A DNA stretch of 64,000 nt from Papio anubis (lineage: Eukaryota > Chordata > Mammalia > Primates > Cercopithecidae), in NCBI RefSeq assembly GCF_008728515.1, contig NC_044979.1:172766037-172830036 (forward strand), in the 5' to 3' direction. The position numbers were made by a program, and so were the translations under genes. A model generated the notes under the pieces. The model ran no database searches and was not told where the DNA came from. It saw only the letters and a program-made list of their open reading frames with translations. Below, piece after piece: positions 32,610-43,499 of the stretch. Within the stretch, counting starts at the first letter, position 1; each line of letters opens with the position of its first letter.

Positions 32610-32933
32610 GTATTTATTTGATGTATTCTATTATTATTATTATTATTTTGAGACAAAGTCTCACTCCATCACCCAGGCTGGAATGCAACGGTGTGATCTC
32701 AGCTCACTGTAACCTCCGCCTCCAGGGTTCAAGCGATTCTCATGCCTCAACCTCCCGAGTAGCTGAGATTTCAGGTATGCACCACCACACTCGGCTAATT
32801 TTTTTCTATTTTTCGTAGAGACGGGGTTTCACCATGTTGGTCAGGCTGGTCTTGAACTCCTGACCTCAGGTGATCCGCCCCCCCCTTGGCCTTCCAAAGA
32901 GCTGGGATTACAGGTGTGAGCCACTGCGCCCAG
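32610..32933 (-). mobile_element. AluS-type element with (TTA)n tail, inserted at the L1M end
   Basis: TSD TCAATAAAACTGTTT (32595) / TCAATAAAGCCGTTT (32934). The tail has evolved into TTATTATTA. Confidence 0.93.
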
Positions 32934-32970
32934 TCAATAAAGCCGTTTTTTAAAGAAAGCAATTAAAAGA

Positions 32971-33288
32971 GGCCGGGCACAGTGGCTTGCGCCTGTAATC
33001 CCAGCACTTTGGGAGGCTAAGGCGGGCAGATCACCTGAGGTCAGGAGTTCAAGACCAGCCTGGCCAACATGGTGCGATCCCGTCTCTACGAAAAATACAA
33101 AAGTTAGCCGGGCGTGGGTGGTGGCAGGCACCTGTAATCCCAGCTGCTCAGGAGGCTAAGGCTGGAGAATCTCTTGAACCCAGGAGGCGAAGATTGCAGT
33201 GAGTGGAGATCGTACCATTGCACTACAGCCTGGGTGACAAGAGCGAAACTCCATCTCAAAAAATAAAACAAACAAACAAACAAAATAC
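32971..33288 (+). mobile_element. AluS-type element
   Basis: Sense Alu with an AAAC tail and perfect TSD AATTAAAAGA. It lies 37 bp from the antisense Alu before it. Confidence 0.95.
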
Positions 33289-33860
33289 AATTAAAAGAAA
33301 GGATCCTTTCAAGGCCAGTGCAAAACTGCTTTGCAGAAACAGGTGACCTCCTTTGCAATAGTCATTGTAGCCATCACACTTCCCAAGTGTGGGACACTTT
33401 GTCCTGAGTAGGGGTTCTCTGAGGTGCACACCCAGATACTGTTACACCAAACCCGGCTTGGTGGTGTTTCAAACGCTAGAATTTACAATTTCTAAACATA
33501 ATGATTATGATATTAGTCAACTCATAGTACCAATGTTGAGTCCAAGAACATGAATACACGGAATTGAGCAAAACGAAGCATTTCCCTAATTTCGGGGGAT
33601 GGCAGGATGACTGGGAGCCAAAGACAGCCTTGTGGGCTTTCGCTGGACTACGCAGCTGTTTGGGGCAGCTCCTGGAACGAGGAAAGGTATTTCGGGTGTA
33701 GACTGAAACGCCTTCACTAACAACTGCGGAATGCTGGCTATACACATCACCATCACCGCAGAAATGTGGGGAAATTATTTTAGGAAAATCCATCTTGCTC
33801 AGAGGCAAAAGAATAAATCGAACATTCTGTAGTCCACCTCACCAGCGTTTCTATCCACAA
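33289..33860. other. Unique DNA
   Basis: No recognised repeat. The 110-codon minus ORF (33476-33808) has no visible domain. Confidence 0.35.
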
Positions 33861-34037
33861 CAAGGGGTTCTCAAACTTGGGTGTGCCTCAAAATCTCCTG
33901 ACCTGCTGAGAAGGCAGATTCCCAGGCAGGGCCCCAAGGCCGTAGAATTGAATGCCTGGGACCAGGTGCCGGAGTCTGAATCTTTAACCAGCCCTCAAAG
34001 TGATGAGGGTCCTCAAAACACGGTGTAAGGAACACTG
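33861..34037 (+). mobile_element. MER5A (hAT-Charlie MITE)
   Basis: 'GGGGTTCTCAAACTTGGGTGTGCCTCAAAATC' opening, 'CAGATTCCCAGGCAGGGCCCC' middle and 'TCTGAATCTTTAACCAG' region are in the MER5A order at close to full length. Confidence 0.85.
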
Positions 34038-34399
34038 ACCTCCAGCAATGAAGAAAGTGAAGACACCCAGTTAGTCTGTGCTGTTTGGGCACCTCTGCTG
34101 AATTTAGTTCTGCTTCTTTCCACACCTCTCTATCTCATCTGCACATCTCATGTTGTGCCTTGGTCCTTACCTGCCTTAGAGTCTTGCTGTCAGGGACAGG
34201 AGTCCCCCCAGCCGTGGTGAACTGGAGACAAACGCTTGTTAAAAGGTTTTCTCTTGCCTGCCCTCCTTCCCCTCCATGGGACAAGACTATAACCAGAGGC
34301 TGATTAAGCCTGTGCCTATTGGCTTCTACACTGGTTCTCACTTGATCACTGGAGAGGAAGCTGCAGCAGATTCTTGGTTCTAACACCCTGCTGGGGTTT
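34038..34399. other. Unique DNA
   Basis: No recognised repeat or gene. Confidence 0.3.
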
Positions 34400-34668
34400 T
34401 AGGTTGATGGCTTATGCCTATAATCCTGAAGCTTTGGGAGGCCGAGGTGGGAGGATGGCTTGAGGCAGGAGCTGGAGACAATGTCTCTACAAAAAAGTTA
34501 AAAAAAAATTTAGCTAGGAGTGGTGGCACACGCCTGTAGTCTCAGCTACTCAGGAGGCTGAGATGGGAGGATGGCTTGAGCCCAGGAGTTAGAGGCTGCA
34601 GTGAGCCATGATCACATCACAGCACTTCAGCCTTGTCAATAGAGTGAGACCTGTCTCTAAAATCAATC
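34400..34668 (+). mobile_element. AluJ-type element, diverged
   Basis: Sense Alu with a degenerate left arm ('GGCTTATGCCTATAATCCTGAAGC') and a middle A-rich run; an old copy. Confidence 0.85.
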
Positions 34669-35559
34669 CATCAGTCAAACCGTGTTGAGGGGGAGGGAAG
34701 CATAGACTTGGCTGAATTGGACAACCCAGCCTGGGACAGAGCCCTAGTGAGGCCACCTGTTCTGCTGTCCCATAGGAGGGGAGGGATGGCCCCTGCATGA
34801 GAGCACCTGCACATGGTGGTCCACTATGCTCTTGGTTCCTGGGCTTCAGGGAGTCTTCGACTTCCCACCCTCCTCTGCAGCAGCCCAGCCTGTGAGTGGT
34901 GACCCTTGGCTTTCTCTGGAAGATTCTCCCTACCCACCCAGACCCTTGGGGGAAGCCTTAGGCAGCCAGATCCATAACACGGGACCCCAACCCCTAATGC
35001 TCTGACCAGGAGTAGACTTAACCAAAACTGGCCATCAGAGCCCCTTTTCCTGGAAACCTACACTTCTAAGATAGTCCCATCTTGGTATGTGCTGGTTTCT
35101 CATACAGAGCAGACAAAACGCTGGGGCTGGAGCGTTGCTGAGTGACCGGCATAGAAAGCTCAGATGAAAGGGAAGCAGGTCGTGAGATGGAGAGGGTGTC
35201 CTGGGTGACTGCATTCAGCACCCCTCGGGAGTCAGTCCCCTCCTGAGGCCCAGCTGAGGTCCTGAGCTCAGTTCTGTGAGACGCCCCAGCGTTATTGGAA
35301 TAAAAAGCCTTTTATTGTAGCGCCTCCCTAACGCAGGAACGATCACGTTTCCCTTGCCGTCTCTGTCCTTGTTTTAACCCATACCCTCTTTCTGTAGACA
35401 GGATGTCAAACCATGTTGTCTTCCTTATAGTGCAAAATGGGAATTTTCCCAAAAAACTGATTTGGTTTGAATGAACTGACTATCTTTGGTGACAGTATGA
35501 AATTATTATTTATAGGTGCAAAAATAAACCTGTGAACATGTTTTATCTTAAAAAGAGTT
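34669..35559. other. Unassigned DNA, perhaps an old LTR
   Basis: No gene. At 35299-35316, AATAAAA and TTTTATT face each other across four bases, giving poly(A)-signal sequence on both strands. This resembles an LTR R region, but no family was recognised. Confidence 0.35.
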
Positions 35560-35631
35560 CTTGTCTACTAGAGTAACGTTGAAATGTTTACACCTGAAAG
35601 GATGTCAGGAATGGCTTCAAAACAATGCCAG

Positions 35632-35946
35632 AGCCGGGCATGGTGGCTCACGCCTGTAATCCCCGCACTTTGGGAGGCTGAGGCGGGTGGATCACGAGGT
35701 CAGGAGTTCGAGACTATCCTGGCCAACATGGTGAAACCCTGTCTCTACTAAAAATACAAAAATTAACTGGGCATGGTGGTGTGCACCTGTAGTCCCAGCT
35801 ACTCAGGAGGCTGAGGCAGGAGAATGGCTTGAACCTGGGAGGTGGAGGTTGCAGTGAGCTGAGATCGCGCCACTGTACTCCAGCCTGGTGACAGAGCGAG
35901 ACTCCATCTCAAAAAACAAAACAAAATAAAACAAAAACAAAAACAG
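35632..35946 (+). mobile_element. AluS/Y-type element (first of a tandem pair)
   Basis: Full-length sense Alu. AAAACAATGCCAG stands before it and again between it and the next Alu. Confidence 0.95.
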
Positions 35947-35962
35947 AAAACAATGCCAGGGA

Positions 35963-36281
35963 GGCCGGGCATGGTGGCTCACATCTGTAATCCCAGCACT
36001 TTGGGAGGCCGAGGTGGGCAGATCACTTGACTTCAGGAATTCAAGACCAGCCTGACCAACATGGTGAAACCGCTGTCTACCAAAAACACAAAATTAGCCA
36101 TGCGTGGTGGTGCACACCTGTAATCCCAGTTACTTGGGAGGCTGAGGCAACAGAATTGTTTGAACCTGGGAGGTGGAGGTTGCCGTGAGCTGAGATCACG
36201 CCATTGTACTCTAGCCTGGGCAACACAGTGAGACTCCATCTCGAAAACAAACAAACAAGAACAAACAAACAAACAAACAAA
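35963..36281 (+). mobile_element. AluS-type element (second of a tandem pair)
   Basis: Sense Alu with a long (AAAC)n tail, followed by AAAACCAATGCCAAAG, a third version of the same target sequence. Confidence 0.95.
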
Positions 36282-36440
36282 ACCAATGCCAAAGGACAGG
36301 AAGTGGGTGAGGATGTAAATGAAACAAGGTTGACTTTGAGCTGATAATTATTGAATCTGGGTGACCACAGTTCATTGTACCAGTCTGTCTTCATCTGTGT
36401 ATGTTTCAAATTGTCCATAGTGAGAAGTTTTAAAAAATGC

Positions 36441-37360
36441 TGATTTAGGGGTATACCTACGAAATAACACAAAACCACCAGCCTTCCAAAGTGAGAAGAA
36501 GCTTTTTAAGTGGGAGATCTAAGTGTGGCTCCAAAGGCAGCTACCCTTAGTGGGACTGGGTGTGGTGCTGTGTGTGCTGGTGTGTGAACAAAAGCATATG
36601 GGGAAATGTACCTCTTTCCCTTGGATGAAAATAGCAACTTGGGCTTCGTGTTCAATACATCTCTGATGATGCAATCCAAAAAGAAATATGCTAAGCTCTA
36701 TGGCATTCTTTTAAATTAATAAAAGGCACATTTAACTATGTACTTTGTAGATTGTATTAAAAGTTATTTGGTAGACTTAAGGGTAAGAAGCATTGGCTCC
36801 AACTAGAACATTTTCCTAATAGGTTGAAAGCATATGTGTCAAAAGTAAAGCATTTTGGGAGTTCTCCAGCAGCTATAAAAAGCTCAATGTATCTATGCAT
36901 ACCTTCTAATTTAGAGGAGCGAGTGGGAGGTAGGAGGTGGCCGATGCTTGTTGGATATTCAAGAGCATCTGTATTCACTTTTTTATAAATTCATTATGGT
37001 TAAAGAGTGGTCTTCTGTAGCGGTGTGGATTTCAAAAGAAATAATAGAAGTTTTCCTTTGAAGTTGTGATTATCCATTGCACCCTTACGCCCGCCCTGTT
37101 TTTAAGGAGGCCAAGTTCTGTTTTGTGTATGAGGACCCAAGGGGGCCACTGCTGCTCGGATGCCCCATCACTGTCTAATTCTGTGGTTAATCTCACAGTG
37201 TGGACACACTTGGGGGCCCACCTCTGAACCAGGAGTCCCTGACCACTCTGTTCATGTCTGAATGTCCGCCCCTTTTCATTTCCCCCTTCTTTCCATTTAC
37301 TCCACGATGTCTGCAGTGGAGGTGCTTGCACACTTCCCTTGTGCTTTGCAATACTGCTCT
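36441..37360. other. Unique DNA
   Basis: No recognised repeat. A GT-rich patch at 36560-36590. The 99-codon minus ORF (37032-37331) has no family features. Confidence 0.35.
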
Positions 37361-37671
37361 TTCTTTTTTATTATTGTTATATTTTTTTAGAGGGAATCTT
37401 CGCTCTGTTGCACAGGCTGGAGTGCAGTGGTGCGATCTTAGCTCACTGCAACCTTCGCCTTCTGGGTTCAAGTGATTCTCCTGCCTCAGCCTCCTGAGTA
37501 GCTGAGATTACAGGTGCCCACCACCACACGTGGCTAATTTTTACATTTTAGTATAGAGACGGGGTTTCACTATGTTGGTCAGGCTGGTCCCGAACTCCTG
37601 ACCTCAAATGATCCACTTGCTTCGATCTCCCAAAGTGCTGGGATTACAGGTGTGAGCCACCGTGCCTGGCC
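37361..37671 (-). mobile_element. AluS-type element
   Basis: Full-length antisense Alu ending CACCGTGCCTGGCC, with a T-rich degenerate tail. Confidence 0.94.
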
Positions 37672-37978
37672 ATCTTTTAACTGATCTTTCTACGGTAGCC
37701 TTCTGCTTTTATAATATATGTGTATTCAGAGCAACACATCCAACTCTCTTAAGTTATGGGCCCTTTGGGTCCAACAATAAAAGACTAATTCTCTACTTCA
37801 TGGAAACAAGAGTTCATTGTAAGAACATTTTTCATCAAGACACATTGAGACCAAAAATAAAACCGTATTTCTCCACTCAGGAACCAAGTGCCCCTTGTCA
37901 TCACATCTCCACATATTCATGAGCTGAATGAGATTAAAGATTTTAAATTACAAGGGTGGTCTTTTAAAATGTTTCTGT
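37672..37978. other. Unique DNA
   Basis: No recognised repeat or gene. Confidence 0.3.
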
Positions 37979-38260
37979 TGGCCAGGCACAGTGGCTCACA
38001 CCTGTAATCCCAACACTTTGGGAGGCTGAGGTAGGAGGATTGCTTGACCCCAAGAGTTCAAGACCAGCCTGGGAAATATAGTGAAACCCTGTCTCTACAA
38101 AAATTACACAGAAGTAGCTGGGTGTGGTGGCGCTCAGGTACCTGGGAGGCCGATGTGGGAGGATCCCTTGAGCTGGGGAGATCCAGGCTGCAGTGAGCCA
38201 TGATGGTACCATTGTATTCCAGCCTGAGTAGTAGAGTAAGATCCTCCCTCAAGAAAACAA
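37979..38260 (+). mobile_element. AluJ-type element
   Basis: Sense Alu with J-type features (GATTGCTTGACCCCAAGAGTTC). It has a deletion in the right arm and a short AAGAAAA tail. Confidence 0.9.
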
Positions 38261-38587
38261 GTTTTTGTTAGAATAAAATATTTACACTACACAAAAAATA
38301 AAGCAAATAATATTATCGCTAAGTCATGGACCGATTAATAGTTGACATTTTTTTTCCGAGAGAATAATATTAACAAGAAGTAAAACCTAGAGCAGGCGTC
38401 TCATTGATACGTTCCAAACCCAAGCTAAATTTTAGTTAAATTGTACACTTCAGATTTTGAAATAATGCATCATTTAAAATATTTTAAAGAAAAATGCAAA
38501 GGCCTTTCAAACCACAATTTCTGCTATGGATTGTATCTCTGTAGATGTGCCTGACTTTGAAACAAAGTAGTATAATATCAATCATTA
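38261..38587. other. AT-rich unique DNA
   Basis: No recognised repeat or gene. Confidence 0.3.
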
Positions 38588-38625
38588 GGCCAGGTACTGT
38601 GGCTCATGCCTGTAATCGGAACACT

Positions 38626-38923
38626 ATTTTTTTTTTTTTGAGATGGAGTCTTGTTCTATTGCCCAGGTTGGAGTGCAGTGGCATGATCTCAGCTTACAGC
38701 AACCTCCACCTCCCGGGCTCAAGCAATTCTCACGCCTTAGCCTACTGAGTAGCTGAGATTACAGGTGTGCACCACCATGTCCAGCTAATTTTTTGTATTT
38801 TTAGTAGAGATGGGCTTTTGCCATTTTGGCCAGGCTGGTCTCAAACTCCTCACCTCAAATGATCTGCCTACCTTGGCTTCCCAGAGTGCTAGGATTATAG
38901 GCATGAGCCACCATGGCTGGCCA
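38626..38923 (-). mobile_element. AluS-type element nested in the old Alu
   Basis: Full-length antisense Alu. AATCGGAACACTA on the left and AATGCCAACATTTT on the right are diverged copies of the host target. Confidence 0.9.
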
Positions 38924-39182
38924 ATGCCAACATTTTGAAAGGCTGAGGCAGGAGCATCATTTGAGGCCAGGAGTTCAAAATTAGACTGGGCAGCAAAGTG
39001 AGACCCCATCTCTCAAAAAAAAAAAAAAAATTAGCCTGGTTTGGTGGTGGGCACCTGTAGTCCTAGCTACTCAGGAGGCTGACATGGGAGGATCACCTGA
39101 GCCCAGGTGTTGGAGACTGCAGTGAGGTAGGACTGTGTCACTGCACTCCAGCCTGGGAGACAGGGTAAGACCCTGTCTCCTG

Positions 39183-41077
39183 TTTTTTTTTTTTTTCTTC
39201 TCATAGCTTTATTCTATAGGACCCCAAAGAGGAAAAGGTCAAGTTCAATATCACTGTGTGCTTCCACTTGGAAAGGAACAGCACTTATACCAACTGGAAG
39301 CAAATTTGCTTTTTTTTTTTATACTTTAAGTTCTAGGGTACATGTGCACAATGTGCAGGTTTGTTACATATGTAACACGTGCCATGTTGGTGTGCTGCAC
39401 CCATTAACTCGTCATTTACATTAAGTATATCTCCTAATGCTATCCTTCCCCCCTCCCCCCACCCCATGACAGGCCCCAGTGTGTGATGTTCCCCTTCCTG
39501 TGTCCAAGTGTTCTCATTGTTCAATTCCCACCTATGAGTGAGAATATGCGGTGTTTGGTTTTCTGTTCTTGCGATAGTTTGCTGAGAATGATGGTTTCCA
39601 GCTTCATCCATGTCCCTACAAAGGACATGAACTCATCCTTTTTTACAGCTGTATAGTATTCCATGGTGTATATGTACCACATTTTCTTAATCCAGTCTGT
39701 CATTGATGGACATTTGGGTTGGTTCCAAGTCTTTGCTATTGTGAATAGTGCCGCAGTAAACATACGTGTGCATGTGTCTTGATAGCAGCATGATTTATAA
39801 TCCTTTGGGTATATACACAGTAATGGGATGGCTGGGTCAAATGGTATTTCTAGTTCTAGATCCTTGAGGAATCACCACACTGTCTTCTACAATGGTTGAA
39901 CTAGTTTACAGTCCCACCAACAGGGTAACAGCATTCCTATTTCTCCACATCCTATCCAGCACCTGTTGTTTCCTGACTTTTTAATGATCACCATTCTAAC
40001 TGGTGTGAGATGGTATCTCACTGTGGTTTTGATTTGCATTTCTCTGATGGCCAGTGATGATGAGTATTTTTTTTCACTTGTCTGTTGGCTGCACAAATGT
40101 CTTCTTTTGAGAGGTGTCTGTTCATATCCTTTGCTCACTTTTTGATGGGGTTGGTTTTTTCTTGTAAATTTGAGTTCTTCGTAGATTCTGGATATTAGCC
40201 CTTTGTCAGATGAGTAGATTGCAAAAATTTTCTCCCATTCTGTAGGTTGCCTGTTCACTCTGATGGTAGTTTCTTTTGCTGTGCAGAAGCTCTTTAGTTT
40301 AATTAGATCCCATTTGTCAATTCTGGCTTCTGTTGCCATTGCTTTTGGTGTTTTAGTAATGAAGTCCTTGCTCATGCCTATGTCCTAAATGGTATTGCCT
40401 AGGTTTTCTTCTAGGGTTTTTATGGTTTTAGGTCTAACGTTTAAGTCTTTAGTCCTTCTTGAATTAATTTTTGTATGAGGTGTAAGGAAGGGATCCAGTT
40501 TCAGCTTTCTACATATGGCTAGCCAGTTTTCCCAGCACCATTTATTAAATAGGGAATCCTTTCCCCATTTCTTGTTTTTGTCAGGTTTGTCAAAGATCAG
40601 ATGGTTGTAGATGTGTGGTATTATTTCTGAGGGCTCTGTTCTGTTCCATTGGTCTATATCTCTGTTTTGGTACCAGTCCCATGCTGTTTTGGTTACTGTA
40701 GCCTTGTAGTATAGTTTGAAGTCAGGTAGCATATGCCTCCAGCTTTGTTCTTTTGGCTTAGGATTGTCTCAGCAATGCAGGCTCTTTTTTGGTTCCATAT
40801 GAACTTTAAAGTAGTTTTTTCCAATTCTGTGAAGAATGTCATTGGTAGCTTGATGGGGATGGCATTGAATCTATAAATTACCTTGGGCAGTATGGCCATT
40901 TTCACAATATTGATTCTTCCTATCCATGAGCATGGAATGTTCTTCCATTTGTTTGTGTCCTCTTTTATTTCGTTGAGCAGTGGTTTGTAGTTCTCCTTGA
41001 AGAGGTCCTTCACATCCCTTGTAACTTGGATTCCTAGGTATTTTATTCTCTTTGAAGGTAGGACTTTTATTCCCTTT
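39183..41077 (-). mobile_element. 5'-truncated L1PA-type LINE with candidate 3' transduction
   Basis: On the minus strand: ORF2 C-terminal region (frames broken by stops and shifts between 39521 and 41013), 3' UTR ending CTTAAAGTAT, an A11 run (39310-39320), 112 non-L1 bases, then a second A14 run (39183-39196). The 5' end stops near 41057, followed by a ~24-bp tandem duplication (41041-41088). Flanking copies of GAGGTAGGACTGTGTCACTG (39124, 41078) give a TSD of about 58 bp ending at a CTCTT/AAAA nick site. Confidence 0.85.
39197..39308 (-). other. Candidate transduced flank of the source L1
   Basis: 112 bp of non-repeat sequence between the two A tracts. On the minus strand it has AATAAA (39213-39208) 11 nt before the terminal A tract. 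The L1 end itself reads AGTAT then only As, without a clear AATAAA. Confidence 0.65.
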
Positions 41078-41148
41078 GAGGTAGGACTGTGTCACTGCAC
41101 TCCAGCCTGCGTGACAGGGCAAGACCCTGTCTCTTAAAAAAAAAAAAA

Positions 41149-41436
41149 GGCCAGGCGCCGTGGCTCATGCCTATAATCCCAGCACTTTGTGGGGCCAAGG
41201 GGGGTGGATCATGAGATCAGGAGATCAAGACCATCCTGGCTAACATGGTGAAACCCATCTCTACTAAAAATACAAAAAAATTAGCCGGGCATGGCGGCGG
41301 GTGCCTGTAGTCTCAGCTACTTGGGAGGCTGAGGTGGGAGAATGGCATGAACCCGGGAGGCGGAGCTGGCAGTGAGCCGTGATTGCACCACTTTCGCCAG
41401 CCTGAGAAAGACTCTGTCTCAAAAAAAAAAAAAGAT
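41149..41436 (+). mobile_element. AluY inserted in the old Alu tail
   Basis: Full-length sense AluY (GATCAAGACCATCCTGGCTAAC, GGGCATGGCGGCGGGTGCC) with A12-13 on each side. Confidence 0.95.
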
Positions 41437-41761
41437 TTTACATACTTTTGCACACAACTCTTAGTAAGAAATATATTTTTTAGCAATATAATAAATTCTG
41501 AAGAAAAGTTTTACACAAGGAAATATTTAACGTTCTACAAAAATATTCTGATACTTTGTATTCTGTTCTCTTTTGCTTTTTAAACATTTTATCATGACCT
41601 ACAAAACTGATCTCACAAACCACCCATGCAAAGTGATCTACAGTTTGAAAAACATTGCTTTCTTAACAAATAATGACATTTAATATTTAGTCATAACAAA
41701 CACCCTTGTAGCCTGCTTAACTTTGAAAAATGCTAAAATTGTGCCATACTTGCCTTATTTT
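41437..41761. other. AT-rich unique DNA
   Basis: No recognised repeat or gene. Confidence 0.3.
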
Positions 41762-42074
41762 TAATTAATTAATTAATTAATTAATTTACTTAGACAGAGT
41801 TTTGCTCTTGTCACCCAGGCTGGAGTGCAGTGGTGCAATCTCGGCTTGCTACAACCTCCACCTCCTGGGTTCAAGCAATTCTCCTGCCTCAGCCTTCCGA
41901 GTAACTGGGATTACAGGAGCACGCCATCACGCCCAGCTAATTTTTTTCATTTTTAGTAGAGACAGGGTTTTACCATGTTGGCTAGGCTGGTCTCAAAGTC
42001 CTGGCCTCAAGTGATCCATCTGCCTGTGCCTCCCAAAGTGCTGGGATTACAGGTGTGAGCCACCAAGCCCAGCC
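41762..42074 (-). mobile_element. AluS-type element with (AATT)n tail
   Basis: TSD CCATACTTGCCTTATTTTT / CCATACTTAATTCATTTTT. The tail has become TTAATTAATTAA. Confidence 0.92.
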
Positions 42075-42628
42075 CATACTTAATTCATTTTTTCGAGATC
42101 GTAGTGGAAGGCACCTGTGTACCCCTCTCATGTTAAATGCATCTTCCTATCTCCCAGAGGCAAGAACTATTCTGAATTTGATGATCATGATCCCCAAGTC
42201 TATTTTTATATAATTGCTATAAGTGTATGAACCCATAGGGGATATATAACATTGGTTTTAATGTTCACAAATTTAAACATGCTATATTACTCTGCAGCTT
42301 ATTTTTTCCTGTGTATTATGATGTTTTTAAGATATATTCATATCGGGCTGGGCACGGTGGCTCACGCCTGTAATCCCAGCACTTTGGGAGGCAGGCGGAT
42401 CACGAGGTCAAGAGATCGAGACCATCCTGACCAACATGGTGAAATCCTGTCTCTACTAAAAATACAAAAAATTAGCCAGGCTTGGTGGTGTGTGCCTGTA
42501 GTCCCAGCTATTCAGGAGGCTGGGGCAGGAGAATCACTTGAACCCCGGAGGCGGAGGTTGCAGTGAGCCAAGATCATGCCACTGCACTCCAGCCTGGCAA
42601 GATAGATCCATATTGACATGTTGTTCTT
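42075..42628 (-). mobile_element. L1M fragment, antisense, split by an Alu
   Basis: 'CATGCTATATTACTCTGCAGCTTATTTTTTCC ... AAGATATATTCATAT' then, after the Alu, 'ATCCATATTGACATGTTG' fits the antisense of an old L1 3' UTR. Confidence 0.55.
42346..42598 (+). mobile_element. Alu lacking its 3' tail but with TSDs
   Basis: Starts GGCTGGGCACGGTGG and stops at 'CACTCCAGCCTGG' without a poly(A) tail. AAGATATATTCATAT (42329) and AAGATAGATCCATAT (42599) flank it. It also lacks a few bases at 'TTTGGGAGGCAGGCGG'. Confidence 0.88.
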
Positions 42629-42941
42629 TTTATTTTGTTTTGTTTTGTTTGAGACAGGATCTTGCTCTGTAGATTATGCTGTAGTGAAGTAGTGCAATTA
42701 TAGCTCACTGCAGCCTCGAACTCCTGGGCTCAATCCATCCTCTCACCTCAGCCTCCTGAATAGCTGGGACTATAGGCGTGAACCACTATGCCCGGCTAAT
42801 TTTTTCTTTTTTCTTTTTTCTTGTAGGAACAGAGTCTCACTATGTTGCCCAGGCTGTTCTCAACCTCCTGGGCACAAACAATCCTCCTGCCTTGGCCTCC
42901 CAAAGTGCTAGGATTACAGGTGTGAGCCACCACATCCGGCT
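42629..42941 (-). mobile_element. AluJ-type element
   Basis: Diverged antisense Alu with TTTTG tail and J-type 'CTGGGCTCAATCCATCC'. TSD TTGACATGTTGTTCT / CTGATGTATTGTTCT. Confidence 0.9.
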
Positions 42942-42963
42942 GATGTATTGTTCTAGTTCATAC

Positions 42964-43261
42964 TTTTTTTTTTTTTTTTTTTTTTTGAGACAGAGTCTCA
43001 CTCTGTTGCCCAAGCTGGAGTGCAGTGGCACGATCTCAGCTCACTGCAACCTCCGCTTCCCAGGTTCAAGCAATTCTCCTCCCTCAGCCTCCTGAGTAGC
43101 TGGGACTACAGGCAGGTGCCCCCACACCCAGTTAATTTTTGTATTTTTAGTAGAGATGGAGTTTAACCGTGTTGGCCAGGCTGGTCTCAAACTCCTGACT
43201 TCAGGTGATTCACCTGTCTCAGCCTCCCAAAGTGCTGGGATTACAGGTGTGAGCCACTGCG
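42964..43261 (-). mobile_element. AluS-type element, few bases short at its 5' end
   Basis: Antisense Alu with a T23 tract; ends CCACTGC directly at L1 sequence. Confidence 0.93.
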
Positions 43262-43499
43262 CATTTTAACCACTGTAGGGTATTCCACTGTATACATGTT
43301 CTGGGCTCTATGATCCATTCTCCTGTTAATGGGTTTTTAAGTTGTTTATCATATTTTATTATTGCCAATAATGTTACAAAAACATTCTTGTGCACCTCTC
43401 ATTCTGTACTAAAGCTAACATTTCTGTTGAATATGTACAGGAGCTGAGAGGGCTGGATAGTGAGCTTTACCACCTATTGCCACAAATTGTTCTGTAATG
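43262..43499 (-). mobile_element. L1M ORF2/3' fragment, antisense
   Basis: 'GGTATTCCACTGTATACATG', 'TTCTCCTGTTAATGGG' and 'ATTGCCAATAATGTTAC' are antisense L1 landmarks. Confidence 0.75.

Larger units (their letters stand above)
35560..36440 (+). mobile_element. L1M 3' end, sense, split by two Alus
   Basis: After the Alus it reads 'GAGGATGTAAATGAAACAAGGTTG ... TTGAATCTGGGTGACC ... CATTGTACCAGTCTG ... ATGTTTCAAATTGTCCATAGT', the old L1M 3' terminus. The 'GGAATGGCTTCAAAACAAT' before them is its left part. Confidence 0.65.
38588..41148 (+). mobile_element. Old Alu (J-type) interrupted by an Alu and an L1
   Basis: Pieces are 38588-38625, 38924-39182 and 41078-41148, read in plus. The piece from GAGGTAGGACTGTGTCACTG onward is present twice (39124 and 41078) as the L1 target-site duplication. 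The A tail survives only on the right copy. Confidence 0.85.

Noticed and set aside
39521..41013. Minus-strand ORFs resembling reverse-transcriptase C-terminal sequence
   Set aside because: Remnants of a 5'-truncated, frameshifted L1 ORF2, not a functional gene.
39124..41148. Segmental duplication as the cause of the 58-bp direct repeat
   Set aside because: The repeat ends at an L1 endonuclease-type TT/AAAA site and exactly brackets a poly(A)-ended L1, so a TSD is simpler.
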